A stretch of DNA of 64,000 nucleotides, taken from positions 1 through 64,000 of the forward strand of contig NZ_NHOT01000007.1 in NCBI RefSeq assembly GCF_002197755.1. The letters run 5' to 3'. Under the pieces are notes generated by a model. It was not told the DNA's origin. It made no database searches and saw only the letters and a list, made by a program, of their open reading frames with translations. This document shows, one piece after another, positions 26,453 through 34,893 of the stretch (the first letter of the stretch is position 1; every line of letters starts with the position of its first letter). This DNA is from Pedobacter sp. AJM (GTDB lineage: Bacteria; Bacteroidota; Bacteroidia; Sphingobacteriales; Sphingobacteriaceae). The position numbers and the translations under genes are program-made.

Positions 26453-27034
26453 TTATGCTCCTACCACCACTTTAGCAAAGCGGATCACATTATCATTTAA
26501 GGTATAGCCTTTTTCCACTTCATCAATTACTTTTCCTTTTAAATCCTCGCTAGGAGCAGGAATATTTGTAATGGCCTCATGGAAATCGGTATTAAAAGGC
26601 TCATTGATGCTTGATACATCTTTTAGGCCTTTTTGTGCAAGTGTGTTTTTTAATTTGGTGCTAACCAATAGGATACCCTCTTTAACGGGGGCTACGTCAG
26701 CTGCAGTTTCCATCGCTTTTAAGGCGCGGTCGAAATCATCCAGAACGGGTAATAGCGATACGATTACATCTTTTCCTGCCGTTTGCAATAACTCTACACG
26801 CTCTTTTTGGGTACGGCGTTTATAGTTATCAAATTCGGCATATAATCTTAAATATTTATCATTAAGCTGTTGAACTTCAGCTTGTAATTTTTCTTCTGCC
26901 GATAATTCAGGAGCTTGTTCGGTATCATTTACCGTTGCATCAGTTGGTTCTGCATTTTCTACAGGGTTTTCTGATGTATTTTCAGGATTTACTATATTTT
27001 CGTCTTTATCGTTATTTTTCTTCTTATTAAACAT
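26453..27034 (-). CDS. grpE: Nucleotide exchange factor GrpE
   Basis: 193 residues. Acidic, disordered N-terminal 55 residues, a long helix (ELSAEEKLQAEVQQLNDKYL RLYAEFDNY in two stretches) that forms the dimer stalk and the C-terminal beta wing with FDRALKAM, HEAITNIPAPSEDLKGKVID and GYTLNDNVIRFAKVVV. It releases ADP from DnaK. First gene of the heat-shock pair with dnaJ. Confidence 0.96.
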   Translation of the reverse strand: MFNKKKNNDKDENIVNPENTSENPVENAEPTDATVNDTEQAPELSAEEKLQAEVQQLNDKYLRLYAEFDNYKRRTQKERVELLQTAGKDVIVSLLPVLDDFDRALKAMETAADVAPVKEGILLVSTKLKNTLAQKGLKDVSSINEPFNTDFHEAITNIPAPSEDLKGKVIDEVEKGYTLNDNVIRFAKVVVGA

Positions 27035-27158
27035 AATATACAGGCTGAATTTTTTGTGTTAGTGTCAACTATTTTGCCATTAACGTAAATCAGCCAAGCT
27101 GGCAGATTTATTTGGAATAATCTGAACAGATTGACAGCAGACATAAGTTTGCATACTT

Positions 27159-27209
27159 CTGATTTACGATTTTGGCAGAATGAATTAGGGTTACTGATTT
27201 ACGATTTTG
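27159..27209. repeat. 16-bp direct repeat upstream of grpE
   Basis: CTGATTTACGATTTTG occurs at 27159-27174 and 27194-27209, in the 200-bp spacer between ftsE and grpE. Otherwise no feature is seen in the spacer. Confidence 0.6.
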
Positions 27210-27235
27210 ACAAGATTCCTATCTAAAATCTAATT

Positions 27236-27928
27236 CTACAAATCTAAAATCCCCTGCGCACCTTCCAATACTACGCCATTTTCGCATTTAATAATGCGGG
27301 AAGGAAAGGTACGAATGATGTGATAATCGTGTGTTGCCATTAAAACAGCTGTTCCGGCCTGACTGATTTGTTTTAAAAGGGTTACAATTTCTGCTGATGT
27401 TTCAGGATCTAGATTTCCTGTTGGCTCATCAGCGAGGATAATTTCAGGATCATTTAACAGCGCCCTGGCAATTACAATCCGCTGTTGCTCACCACCTGAA
27501 ATTTCGTGTGGCATTTTCCTGATTTTTGAACGTAAGCCTACTTTATCCAGCACATCTTTAATCCGTTCACTAATTAGTTTGGCATCATTCCATCCGGTGG
27601 CTTTTAGAACAAACTCGAGGTTTTTTTCAATTGTCCTATCTGTAAGCAGTTGAAAATCCTGAAAAACTACACCCAGTTTGCGGCGTAAAAACGGCACCTG
27701 GCTTTCCTTTAAATTTTTCAGATCAAAACCTGCAATATTTCCTTCGCCATTACCAATGTGTAAATCGCCATATAATATTTTCAGTAAGCTACTTTTGCCT
27801 GAACCGGTCTGGCCGATTAAAAAAATGAATTCATCTTTTTCGATATGTAAATTTACGTTAGAAAGTACTAAGTGTTTCTGTTGAAAAACATCAACATTGC
27901 TCAAGTGAATTACTGCGTTTCCTGCCAT
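27236..27928 (-). CDS. ftsE: Cell division ATP-binding protein FtsE-like
   Basis: 230 residues. Single ABC domain: Walker A GQTGSGKSS (38-46), Q-loop VVFQDFQLL, signature ISGGEQQR, Walker B IILADEPTGNLDPET, H-loop ATHDYHII. The PTGNLD and FQDFQLL context fits FtsE. FtsE with FtsX regulates peptidoglycan hydrolases at the septum. ftsX is not adjacent; the neighbour on the same strand, 1 bp upstream, is a 67-aa conserved protein. Confidence 0.85.
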   Translation of the reverse strand: MAGNAVIHLSNVDVFQQKHLVLSNVNLHIEKDEFIFLIGQTGSGKSSLLKILYGDLHIGNGEGNIAGFDLKNLKESQVPFLRRKLGVVFQDFQLLTDRTIEKNLEFVLKATGWNDAKLISERIKDVLDKVGLRSKIRKMPHEISGGEQQRIVIARALLNDPEIILADEPTGNLDPETSAEIVTLLKQISQAGTAVLMATHDYHIIRTFPSRIIKCENGVVLEGAQGILDL

Positions 27929-27929
27929 T

Positions 27930-28133
27930 TTATATTTCTAATTTAGCAATCTGCCCGAAAGGCAAATCTTTGATCATTTCCATAATGTAATCTTGTTTCT
28001 CAGCCAAACCGAGTTTTTCCAGCGATTTATCTGGCCGGTCTACCCTGAAATAAGCCAAAAGTGTAAACTTATCATCCCTTAACTGTACGTAATCCGGGAT
28101 TTTGGCGATGCCTTTTACTTTAACGATATACAT
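27930..28133 (-). CDS. Conserved hypothetical protein, 67 aa, upstream of ftsE
   Basis: Starts at ATG 28133 (a TTG three codons earlier is the alternative) and ends 1 bp before ftsE begins, so they are translationally coupled. MYIVKVKGIAKIPDYVQLRD then FRVDRPDKSLEKLGLAEKQD and a C-terminal PFGQIAKLEI. Compact alpha/beta, no signal or membrane segment. I do not recognise a named family; the tight link to ftsE hints at a related role. Confidence 0.75.
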   Translation of the reverse strand: MYIVKVKGIAKIPDYVQLRDDKFTLLAYFRVDRPDKSLEKLGLAEKQDYIMEMIKDLPFGQIAKLEI

Positions 28134-28218
28134 GGTGTCCAAAAATAGCTAATTAAGCTGAAAGCTGAAAGGCAAAAGACGAAGCTGCCCTGGTTCAAAG
28201 CAAACCTGTTTAAAATAT

Positions 28219-29235
28219 TTAAGCCAGGCGATTTAAAAATTCAACCGTGTTAACATTATCAGCATAATCCCAGAGCTTGGGGTGCTGGCTTTCTCCGAAG
28301 TTAAATTTAGGGCATTTTAAATCAGCCTTTGAAATGATGCATTGAATGTTGTCCGATTGCACACTCAATTCAGCTTCAACCTCGGTAAGACTTTTATATT
28401 CCTGGTAAAATAAAACCGCCAGCGGAGAGGTTAGCTGCTCATCTTCTTTTAGTAATAAAAAGCCGTTATCAAAATGTTTGGCCATATTCACCAGGTAAAT
28501 CGACTTATTGTAATCGTAGTTATTCTGATATTTAAAGTGATTGATGATGTTTTGATAACGCTCAATGCCTTCATAAAAACGCGCAATATCATAACCTTTG
28601 GGATAGTAAAGTTTAGAAACGTTTCTGCAACCCAAACCAAAATAATCAAAAATATCGGCACCCAGATTATCAATGTCTTCAGGGCTTTCAGTTCCATCAA
28701 GCACAGCTACACTATTTCTGTTTTTTCTGATGATGTTGGGCACTTTACTGAAATAGTAATCGAAGTATCGGGATGAATTGTTACTACCGGTCGCAATTAC
28801 GGCATCAAAATCCTTCAGCCTTTCCACATATTCAATTTTGTCATTAAACGCAGGTTCAATCCTGATCAGTGCTGTAATCACCATTTTGATCAGTTTGTCA
28901 TCTGATGAAGATAATTTGATTAAGGCTATATTTCCCGTGGCCAGTACACATAACACATCATGAAAACCAACCATAGGAATATTCCCGGCGAGGATTAAAC
29001 CTATTTTTTTTGATGATGAAGTAAACTGAACAGTTTTAAACCATTGATTTATATCCGCATCATTTAACATTTCAGAAAATGATAGAATTGCTTTTTCTAT
29101 ATTCTCTCCAGTAAACCAGGCATTGCTGTTTTGGACCTGATAAATGGCATCTCCTAAAAAGTCAGTAGGATGTGCAAGTTTTTTGCCTAGTGTTTTGAAT
29201 GCAATAATTGCTTTTTCCTGAGTTAATGCTGACAT
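28219..29235 (-). CDS. Acyl-CoA reductase, LuxC family
   Basis: 338 residues. Aldehyde-dehydrogenase-like fold: LILAGNIPMVGFHDVLCVLA at about 77, the NAD(P)-site loop ATGSNNSSRYFDYYF (about 150) and the nucleophilic cysteine in GLGCRNVSK (about 203). LuxC-type reductases convert acyl-CoA or acyl-enzyme to aldehyde. In Bacteroidota the gene is often placed back to back with the ferredoxin gene seen here; the biological role is not settled. Divergent from the ferredoxin gene, 78 bp apart. Confidence 0.85.
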   Translation of the reverse strand: MSALTQEKAIIAFKTLGKKLAHPTDFLGDAIYQVQNSNAWFTGENIEKAILSFSEMLNDADINQWFKTVQFTSSSKKIGLILAGNIPMVGFHDVLCVLATGNIALIKLSSSDDKLIKMVITALIRIEPAFNDKIEYVERLKDFDAVIATGSNNSSRYFDYYFSKVPNIIRKNRNSVAVLDGTESPEDIDNLGADIFDYFGLGCRNVSKLYYPKGYDIARFYEGIERYQNIINHFKYQNNYDYNKSIYLVNMAKHFDNGFLLLKEDEQLTSPLAVLFYQEYKSLTEVEAELSVQSDNIQCIISKADLKCPKFNFGESQHPKLWDYADNVNTVEFLNRLA

Positions 29236-29265
29236 ATTTAGAATTATTATTAATTGATTATATCT

Positions 29266-29273
29266 TATATTTG
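29266..29273 (+). promoter_or_regulatory. -7 box of the ferredoxin promoter
   Basis: TATATTTG fits TAnnTTTG and predicts a start near 29280, giving a leader of about 34 nt before ATG 29314. Confidence 0.55.
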
Positions 29274-29313
29274 CAGCGCAAAGGTAACCTAAGCAAAAGA
29301 ATTAGACGAAGAC

Positions 29314-29664
29314 ATGGCAATTAAAATAACAGATGAGTGTATAAATTGTGGGGCTTGTGAACCGGAATGCCCTAATAACGCAATTTACGATGCCGGTACT
29401 GCATGGCGATTTTCAGACGGTACAAATTTGGAAGGAATCATTGATTTTGGTAATCAGCAGATCGAGGCTGATTCTGCTCAGGAAGCAGTTTCTGATGAAG
29501 TTTATTACATTGTATCGGATAAATGTACAGAATGTAAAGGATTTCATGATGAACCTCAATGCGCAGCGGTTTGTCCGGTAGATTGTTGCGTGGATGATGA
29601 AGATATCCGCGAAACAGAAGATGAATTATTAGCGAAAAAAGCCTGGTTACATCAGGAAGGATAA
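29314..29664 (+). CDS. 4Fe-4S dicluster ferredoxin
   Basis: 116 residues. First cluster motif [12 protein letters not shown] (11-22), second [20 protein letters not shown] (about 71-90) with the eight-residue insertion of Alvin/2[4Fe-4S] ferredoxins, and an acidic C-terminal tail. It shuttles low-potential electrons in the cytoplasm. Divergent from the LuxC gene and followed by a strong terminator. Confidence 0.94.
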   Translation: MAIKITDECINCGACEPECPNNAIYDAGTAWRFSDGTNLEGIIDFGNQQIEADSAQEAVSDEVYYIVSDKCTECKGFHDEPQCAAVCPVDCCVDDEDIRETEDELLAKKAWLHQEG

Positions 29665-29686
29665 GCTCTGAAAGATATGACAATTG

Positions 29687-29717
29687 AAGGCGCTAAAAAT
29701 TAGCGCCTTTTTATTTT
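29687..29717 (+). terminator. Terminator of the ferredoxin gene
   Basis: GGCGCTAA-AAA-TTAGCGCC followed by TTTTTATTTT. The T-run overlaps the stop codon of the convergent kinase-like gene (29716-29718). Confidence 0.92.
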
Positions 29718-30258
29718 AAAGATATTTCATAATTCGCTCCAATCTTTCTTCTACACTAAAATCACCTCTGATTTCCAGTACTTCCCTGTTTAAGGATTTT
29801 ATCCAGTCTTCGTGTACCTTTAAAGACCGGCCGGTAAAGCCTGATTCATTCGGGTCAATATCATATTGAGCTGCCCATTCTATAAATTCCCGGTATCTTA
29901 TGTTTCGATCTGGATCATCGTAAATGGCCGTTCCATACCGCTCCAGCTCTCTTTCTTTGAGTCTTTTTAATCTTATTTCAGGCGGAATCCAGAGAAATAC
30001 AATCAAATCAAATTCAGGAAATACATCATCACCCCAGCTTACACTTGATCCACCAAAAATCCAGTGTTCATGTGTTGTTAAAGCTGTTCTGATCAATTGG
30101 TTTCTTTCCTCAGGATTGCGTTTTAAGGCGAATGGTACTTCAGATGGAAGCCAGAAATACTGGTCACTATCAAAGTAGGGAATGTGTAATTTCTTTGCGA
30201 GTGCATGTCCAAGCGTGGTAACACCCGAAGCAGAAGCCCCGAATAAATGAATTTTCAT
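29716..30258 (-). CDS. P-loop nucleoside/adenylate kinase-like protein
   Basis: 180 residues. The P-loop reads GASASGVTTL (residues 7-16): the usual lysine of G-K-T/S is replaced by Val. The rest follows the kinase-like pattern YFDSDQYFW, EHWIFGGSSVSWGD, DLIVFLWIPPEIRLKRLKER and a LID-like segment with several Arg. Related proteins are annotated as adenylate kinase-like. Whether it still hydrolyses nucleotides without the lysine is unclear. The substrate is unknown. Confidence 0.78.
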   Translation of the reverse strand: MKIHLFGASASGVTTLGHALAKKLHIPYFDSDQYFWLPSEVPFALKRNPEERNQLIRTALTTHEHWIFGGSSVSWGDDVFPEFDLIVFLWIPPEIRLKRLKERELERYGTAIYDDPDRNIRYREFIEWAAQYDIDPNESGFTGRSLKVHEDWIKSLNREVLEIRGDFSVEERLERIMKYL

Positions 30259-30396
30259 TTTGTTTGATTGAAGAACTCATCTCAAACATCGCATTTATTC
30301 GGGACATTTCAAATTGGTAAAACTAATTTTCACGCAAAGGAATAAGGCATTGCTAAAGATTCCATACCATCACTTTTGGTTTAAGGATTATACCAT

Positions 30397-31650
30397 TTAT
30401 TTAGCATCCTGATAAATTATTGCTTTAAATTGGTTAGGCAGTTGCCCGTGAGATAATGGTGATTGCTGAACATAGATCTGTGCCGTCATTTTCTTTTGAG
30501 GGTCTACCCAGTAGGTTGAACCAAAAAATCCTCCCCAGCCATAAGAACCTGCTGTTTGACCTAATTTTTTACTTCCTTTATTTGAGACAACTTCAAAACC
30601 TAAGCCAAAATAATTGGCTCCAAACGGAATCTTACCCATTTGATTTTGGGTCATTAAGGCTACGCTGTTTTTTGATAGCATTCTTTTGCCTTTGTATTCA
30701 CCACCATTTAAAAGCATTTGTAAAAAGATTCCATAATCTTTAGCGGTAGATACTAAGCCCGCACCACCCGCAAAATAACCATTTTCATTAATGGGGTAAT
30801 TGATCGTTGATCCGTTAACCGCACCATCCTTCCAGGGTATAACGGCTTTAGTTTTTGGATCTTCGGTATAAACGGATGATAATTTTGGCTGTTTATTTTT
30901 AGGTAAAGCGAAATAGGTGTCGTTCATGCCCAGCGGAATGAAAATTCTTGCTCTGAAAAATTGATCAAGGTTTAATCCTGACGTTACTTCAACCAACCTA
31001 CCCAAAACATCCATGCCCAAACTATATTGCCATTTTTGGCCTGGCTCAAAAGAAAGGGGAAGTTTACCTAATTTATCAATATCGGTTTCCAACAGTTTTT
31101 TATGATTTACAAATCCTGCTGATATATCTGCCTTAGCGTAAATGGCCTGCATTTCTGGTGAGCCGATTTGTGCATAGCCAAGTCCGGAGGTGTGGGTAAG
31201 CAATTCGCGGATGGTGATTTCTCCTTTTGCAGGTTTGGTGGTGTAAGTGGTATCCTTTGGATTGAATTTATCTAAAATCTGCGGATTTTTAAAAGTTGGA
31301 AGATATTTGGAAATGGGATCATCCAGTGAAAATTTGCCTTCTTCCAGCAGCATCATTACCGCAACACTGGTAATTGCTTTTGTTTGTGAAGCAATTCTTA
31401 AAATATCATCGGTTTTAAATGGCCTGCCTATCTGATTGCCAAAAGCTTTGCTGTAAACTGTTTTTCCATCCACGGAGATGTTCGCAGTAATGCCCTTTAT
31501 CCAGCCGCTATCCAGGTATTGTTTAAAGAGCTGGTCGATCTGATGGATTTTTTTTTCAGAAACGGAAAAGGATGTGTTATTGGTTTGTGCCTGTGTAAAC
31601 TGGCAGGTGAATAATACAAAAAGGAGCGGAAGATAAAGGAGCTTTTTCAT
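30397..31650 (-). CDS. Serine hydrolase, class C beta-lactamase-related
   Basis: 417 residues with signal peptide ending FTQA at about residue 21. SxxK nucleophile motif SQTK (about 88-91) in RIASQTKAITSVAVMMLLEEG; second motif YSL (about 208) in KWQYSLGMDVLG; third-motif region YGWGGFFGSTYWVDP near 368 takes the place of KTG. This is the esterase/D-aminopeptidase-like branch (EstB type), not a true beta-lactamase. Periplasmic or outer-surface. 10 bp downstream of uspA in the same direction. Confidence 0.9.
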   Translation of the reverse strand: MKKLLYLPLLFVLFTCQFTQAQTNNTSFSVSEKKIHQIDQLFKQYLDSGWIKGITANISVDGKTVYSKAFGNQIGRPFKTDDILRIASQTKAITSVAVMMLLEEGKFSLDDPISKYLPTFKNPQILDKFNPKDTTYTTKPAKGEITIRELLTHTSGLGYAQIGSPEMQAIYAKADISAGFVNHKKLLETDIDKLGKLPLSFEPGQKWQYSLGMDVLGRLVEVTSGLNLDQFFRARIFIPLGMNDTYFALPKNKQPKLSSVYTEDPKTKAVIPWKDGAVNGSTINYPINENGYFAGGAGLVSTAKDYGIFLQMLLNGGEYKGKRMLSKNSVALMTQNQMGKIPFGANYFGLGFEVVSNKGSKKLGQTAGSYGWGGFFGSTYWVDPQKKMTAQIYVQQSPLSHGQLPNQFKAIIYQDAK

Positions 31651-31660
31651 TGATTCTTAA

Positions 31661-32119
31661 TTATTCAGCAGTTAAATCCCATTTATTCGGAATAATCAAC
31701 ACCGGACAGGCAGATTTTCTGGCCACATGCTCTGCTACACTTCCCATTAAAAAGTGATATAAACCTGTTCTGCCATAAGTTCCGATAACAATCAGGTCTG
31801 ATCCCCATTCATCCGATTGTTGAATAATGCCATGGGCAGCAGTATCTATCACACTTAGATAGGTTGTTTGGATACCATTGCCATATTTATTTTCAATCTC
31901 CTTAAGTAGGATGTGGCTATTCTCTTCACTGTTGTCGTAAGTTTCCAAAAATACCGGCGCCAGCGTTAAATCGGGATTTACATTTGCAGGAACGGGTTCT
32001 ATAATATTAACCAACGCCACTTCAGCCTGAAATTTTTCAGCCATATCATAACCAGTTTTAGCCGCTTTTTCTGAACAGGTGCTGTTGTCCACAGCAATTA
32101 ATATTTTTTTAAAATTCAT
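31661..32119 (-). CDS. Universal stress protein UspA family
   Basis: 152 residues. N-terminal ILIAVDNSTCSEKAA and the ATP-binding signature GTYGRTGLYHFLMGSVAEHV (G-x2-G-x9-GS) near the end, then CPVLIIPN. These proteins bind ATP and form dimers under stress. Forms a leftward pair with the serine hydrolase gene. Confidence 0.93.
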   Translation of the reverse strand: MNFKKILIAVDNSTCSEKAAKTGYDMAEKFQAEVALVNIIEPVPANVNPDLTLAPVFLETYDNSEENSHILLKEIENKYGNGIQTTYLSVIDTAAHGIIQQSDEWGSDLIVIGTYGRTGLYHFLMGSVAEHVARKSACPVLIIPNKWDLTAE

Positions 32120-32225
32120 ATCGGAAAGATTAAATAATCATCATAAAATAACAAATTTAGAGGCGAAATGTTAGACAATTGATTAATTTATTAGTTTTAC
32201 AGATATCTTTACCGATCAGAATCAG

Positions 32226-33011
32226 ATGGAAAATCAATATGGAATTTGCAGGGTTGCCGTAGCACCTTTAAGAGCTGAACCTTCAGATCGAGCAGAAATT
32301 GTTTCGCAGCTTTTGTTTGGTGATCATGTAGAAATTCTTCAAAAAGATGAGCGCTGGTGGCTGATTCAAAATGGTTATGACGGTTATCAGGGCTGGCTGG
32401 ATTTCAGGCAGTTAGCGTTCATTACTCAGGATCAGTTTGTCGAAATGCACGAATGCCAATGGCTGGCTCCATTAAGTTTTGATAATGTATTAACGGCCAT
32501 GGACGGAAGTTTGTATCACCTAAGCCCTGCGAGTAATCTGCCTTATCTGAAGGATGGCTTTTGCTTTGCCGGAAAGGAAAAATACCAGTTGAAATTTGAA
32601 GCACATAATGCCCACAATGTAGATTTTAAGAAAGATGTTGAATCAACTGCGAAGTTTTTCCAAAACATTCCATACTTATGGGGCGGGCGGCATTTATTTG
32701 GCATGGATTGCTCTGGCTTTGTGCAAACGGTTTTTAAAATGTTGAATATCAAATTAAACAGAGATGCTGCCCAGCAGGCAGAGCAAGGTGAACTGGTTGG
32801 TTTTTTAGCAGAATGCAGGGCCGGCGATGTGGCTTTTTTTGATAATGCAGAAGGAAAGATTACACACGTTGGGATTATGTTAAGCCCGAATGAAATCATC
32901 CATTCCTCTGCCAAAGTAAAAATTGATCCGATAGATGACCAGGGAATTTTTAATCGGGAATTAGGTATATACAGCCACAAATTAAGGATTATTAAACGAT
33001 TTGTGGAATAG
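32226..33011 (+). CDS. NlpC/P60 (C40) peptidase with N-terminal SH3 domain
   Basis: 261 residues, no signal peptide. Bacterial SH3 domain at about 6-65 (APLRAEPSDRAEIVSQLLFG), then the catalytic domain: YLWGGRHLFGMDCSGFVQTV with Cys at about 161, HVGIM with His at about 217 and IHSSAKVKID with His at about 227. The arrangement is that of gamma-D-glutamyl-L-diamino acid endopeptidases (YkfC/dipeptidyl-peptidase VI type) that recycle murein peptides in the cytoplasm. Confidence 0.93.
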   Translation: MENQYGICRVAVAPLRAEPSDRAEIVSQLLFGDHVEILQKDERWWLIQNGYDGYQGWLDFRQLAFITQDQFVEMHECQWLAPLSFDNVLTAMDGSLYHLSPASNLPYLKDGFCFAGKEKYQLKFEAHNAHNVDFKKDVESTAKFFQNIPYLWGGRHLFGMDCSGFVQTVFKMLNIKLNRDAAQQAEQGELVGFLAECRAGDVAFFDNAEGKITHVGIMLSPNEIIHSSAKVKIDPIDDQGIFNRELGIYSHKLRIIKRFVE

Positions 33012-33035
33012 CTTTCTGCGTCTGAAATTTAAATT

Positions 33036-33172
33036 ATGGAGCCTAAGGTTAGAAAAATGGCAATGGTTATGCATAAATTTAACATGTATGAGCATGATCA
33101 GGCCGCTGATGATTTAATTATTGGCATTCTAAATCCCCTTTAGAAAGGATTTCGGCCATGACTTATTTTTAA
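33036..33172 (+). pseudogene. Frameshifted remnant of a short conserved protein
   Basis: ATG 33036 opens MEPKVRKMAMVMHKFNMYE... but its frame ends at TAG 33141 as DDLIIGILNPL. One base missing after ATT at about 33119 would restore YWHSKSPLERISAMTYF, ending at TAA 33170. The restored DDLIYWHSKSPLERI matches the DD--YW-SK-P-ER pattern of small proteins often encoded next to nucleotidyltransferase genes. It is short and truncated, so it is likely dead. The family assignment is from memory of the pattern only. Confidence 0.45.
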
Positions 33173-33236
33173 TCAAACTTTAAACCCAGGGCAAAAAATG
33201 GATAAAACAAAATTCAGAAAGATACATTGGATAATC

Positions 33237-34136
33237 TTAATTCTCCATCTCCCAAACCATTACCTGCCTGTCATCACCAGTTGAAATCAAAAACTTTCCA
33301 TCATTGCTCCAGATGATTTTATTGATGGAATGCGTATGACCAACCCCGGCTTTTTCTTGACTTAAAATTTTGTATAGTTTAAAGTTTTTAGCATCCCAAA
33401 GCTTAATGCTTTTATCCTGACTACTGGTTGCGAAATAGGGTAGGGTAGGATGAAAAGCAATATCATATACGGTAAACATATGCGCCGGAATGGTGTTAAT
33501 CAATTCATAGCCAGGTAAGGTCCAAATTTTCAATTGTGCATCTCTGCTGCCAGAAATTAAATATTTTTTGTCTGGATGATAAGCCAAGGATGTTACCGGT
33601 AAAGCATGACCTTCCAGATTCTGTTTTAAACTATAATCAGCAAGATTGTAGATTTTAATTAAATGGTCTTTGCAACCAAAAGCAATTTCAGTTTCATCAG
33701 GCGAGATGGCAATTGCCCTGACAGTATCATATGCGGCCTGAAAACGGTAAACTTCTTTAAAATCATTAAGCGACCAAACGGCTACTGATCCATCTTCACC
33801 TGTAGTGAGCAGTTCGTTTTTACTTTTAACCGTTTGAATATTGAAGATGGGCTTGGTGTGGCCATTAATTCTGGCGATCACTTTTTCTTCCTTCAAATCG
33901 TAAACACTGAAGGCGCCGCTGCGTTCGCCAACAAAAAGCTGGTTGTTGTAATAATGGAGGTAATAAACAGAGCTTTGGACAGGCATTTTCACCTTTACAA
34001 ACGCCATTTCCGCTAACGACCATTCTACAACACCTTTATCATTACCTGCGCTAAAGAATGTTTCATTCTGATCTGAATTTGCCAGCGCATAAACAGGATT
34101 TTGATGGCCGGAAAGGTTTTTTATTTGTTTAAGCAC
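33237..34136 (-). CDS. WD40 repeat protein
   Basis: 299 residues starting at GTG 34136. Seven repeats with GH...WD/WS features: NGHTKPIFNIQTV, LTTGEDGSVAVWSL, LEGHALPVTSLAYHPD, YLISGSRDAQLKIW, IPAHMFTVYDIAFHP, ATSSQDKSIKLWD and HTHSINKIIWS...STGDDRQVMVWEM. This makes one complete propeller with no signal peptide; probably a cytoplasmic scaffold. It follows hisIE at 113 bp, possibly at the end of the his transcript. Confidence 0.92.
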   Translation of the reverse strand: MLKQIKNLSGHQNPVYALANSDQNETFFSAGNDKGVVEWSLAEMAFVKVKMPVQSSVYYLHYYNNQLFVGERSGAFSVYDLKEEKVIARINGHTKPIFNIQTVKSKNELLTTGEDGSVAVWSLNDFKEVYRFQAAYDTVRAIAISPDETEIAFGCKDHLIKIYNLADYSLKQNLEGHALPVTSLAYHPDKKYLISGSRDAQLKIWTLPGYELINTIPAHMFTVYDIAFHPTLPYFATSSQDKSIKLWDAKNFKLYKILSQEKAGVGHTHSINKIIWSNDGKFLISTGDDRQVMVWEMEN

Positions 34137-34249
34137 TATGTTATAGGTTACAGGTTAAAAGTTTTAGGTCAAAATGTAGATAGGTTACTAAATTTAGTAT
34201 GCTTATTTCTTAAGCTAGTTACTGTTAACTTATAACCCGCAACATGTAA

Positions 34250-34852
34250 CTATTGATGTCTCTTTTCTAAATTCTTTGCAATATCCTGAATAGACAAACC
34301 TTTTTCTTTCAACAAAAATAACAGGTGAAAAACTAAATCAGATGCTTCGCCAATCAATTCTTCTTCGCTTTCTGCCAATGCGGCAATAACGGTTTCTACC
34401 CCTTCTTCGCCAACTTTCTGTGCAATTTTGTTTAAACCTTTGCTGCGCATCTTATTAATATAAGAGCCCTCAACAGGATTTTCGTATCGGTCAGTTATGA
34501 TGTTTTCAAGTTCAAAAATAAAATTCTGATTAAAATCTGTTTTAAAACAGCTGCGGCTGCCAGTGTGGCAAGTGGGGCCAACGGCATCGGCCTTAATAAG
34601 GATGGTATCGTTATCGCAATCAACGTAAAGTTCCTTTACATAAAGAAAATTATTACTGGTTTCACCTTTAGTCCAAAGGCGGTTTTTAGCGCGCGAGAAG
34701 AAAGTGACTTTGCCTTCGGTTTGTGTTTTTTCCAAAGCTTCAGCATTCATATAGCCTAGCATTAAAACTTCAAGCGTTTTATAATCCTGAATAATGACAG
34801 GAAGTAAGCCAACTGTTTTATCCCAATCAAGAGATTGTATATCGATGTTCAT
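34250..34852 (-). CDS. hisIE: Bifunctional phosphoribosyl-AMP cyclohydrolase / phosphoribosyl-ATP pyrophosphatase HisIE
   Basis: 200 residues from ATG 34852 (an upstream TTG is less likely). N-terminal HisI domain to about 105 with VLMLGYMNAEAL, FFSRAKNRLWTKGETS, the zinc ligands in DCDND and CHTGSRSCF. C-terminal HisE domain with the MRSKGLNKIAQKVGEEGVET and SDLVFHLLFLL helices. It catalyses steps two and three of histidine synthesis. Last his gene of the operon, 41 bp after hisF. Confidence 0.96.
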   Translation of the reverse strand: MNIDIQSLDWDKTVGLLPVIIQDYKTLEVLMLGYMNAEALEKTQTEGKVTFFSRAKNRLWTKGETSNNFLYVKELYVDCDNDTILIKADAVGPTCHTGSRSCFKTDFNQNFIFELENIITDRYENPVEGSYINKMRSKGLNKIAQKVGEEGVETVIAALAESEEELIGEASDLVFHLLFLLKEKGLSIQDIAKNLEKRHQ

Positions 34853-34865
34853 TTTTATGATGTTG

Positions 34866-34878
34866 CCTCGCAATGACG
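34866..34878. repeat. Solo end of the intergenic palindromic element
   Basis: CCTCGCAATGACG is identical to the right end of the element at 55831-55914. It lies in the hisF-hisIE spacer. Confidence 0.45.
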
Positions 34879-34893
34879 AGTGTATTTTATAAT

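Noticed and set aside
30397..31650. Beta-lactam resistance gene
   Set aside because: The SxxK motif is present but the later motifs fit esterase-like relatives instead of a class C beta-lactamase.
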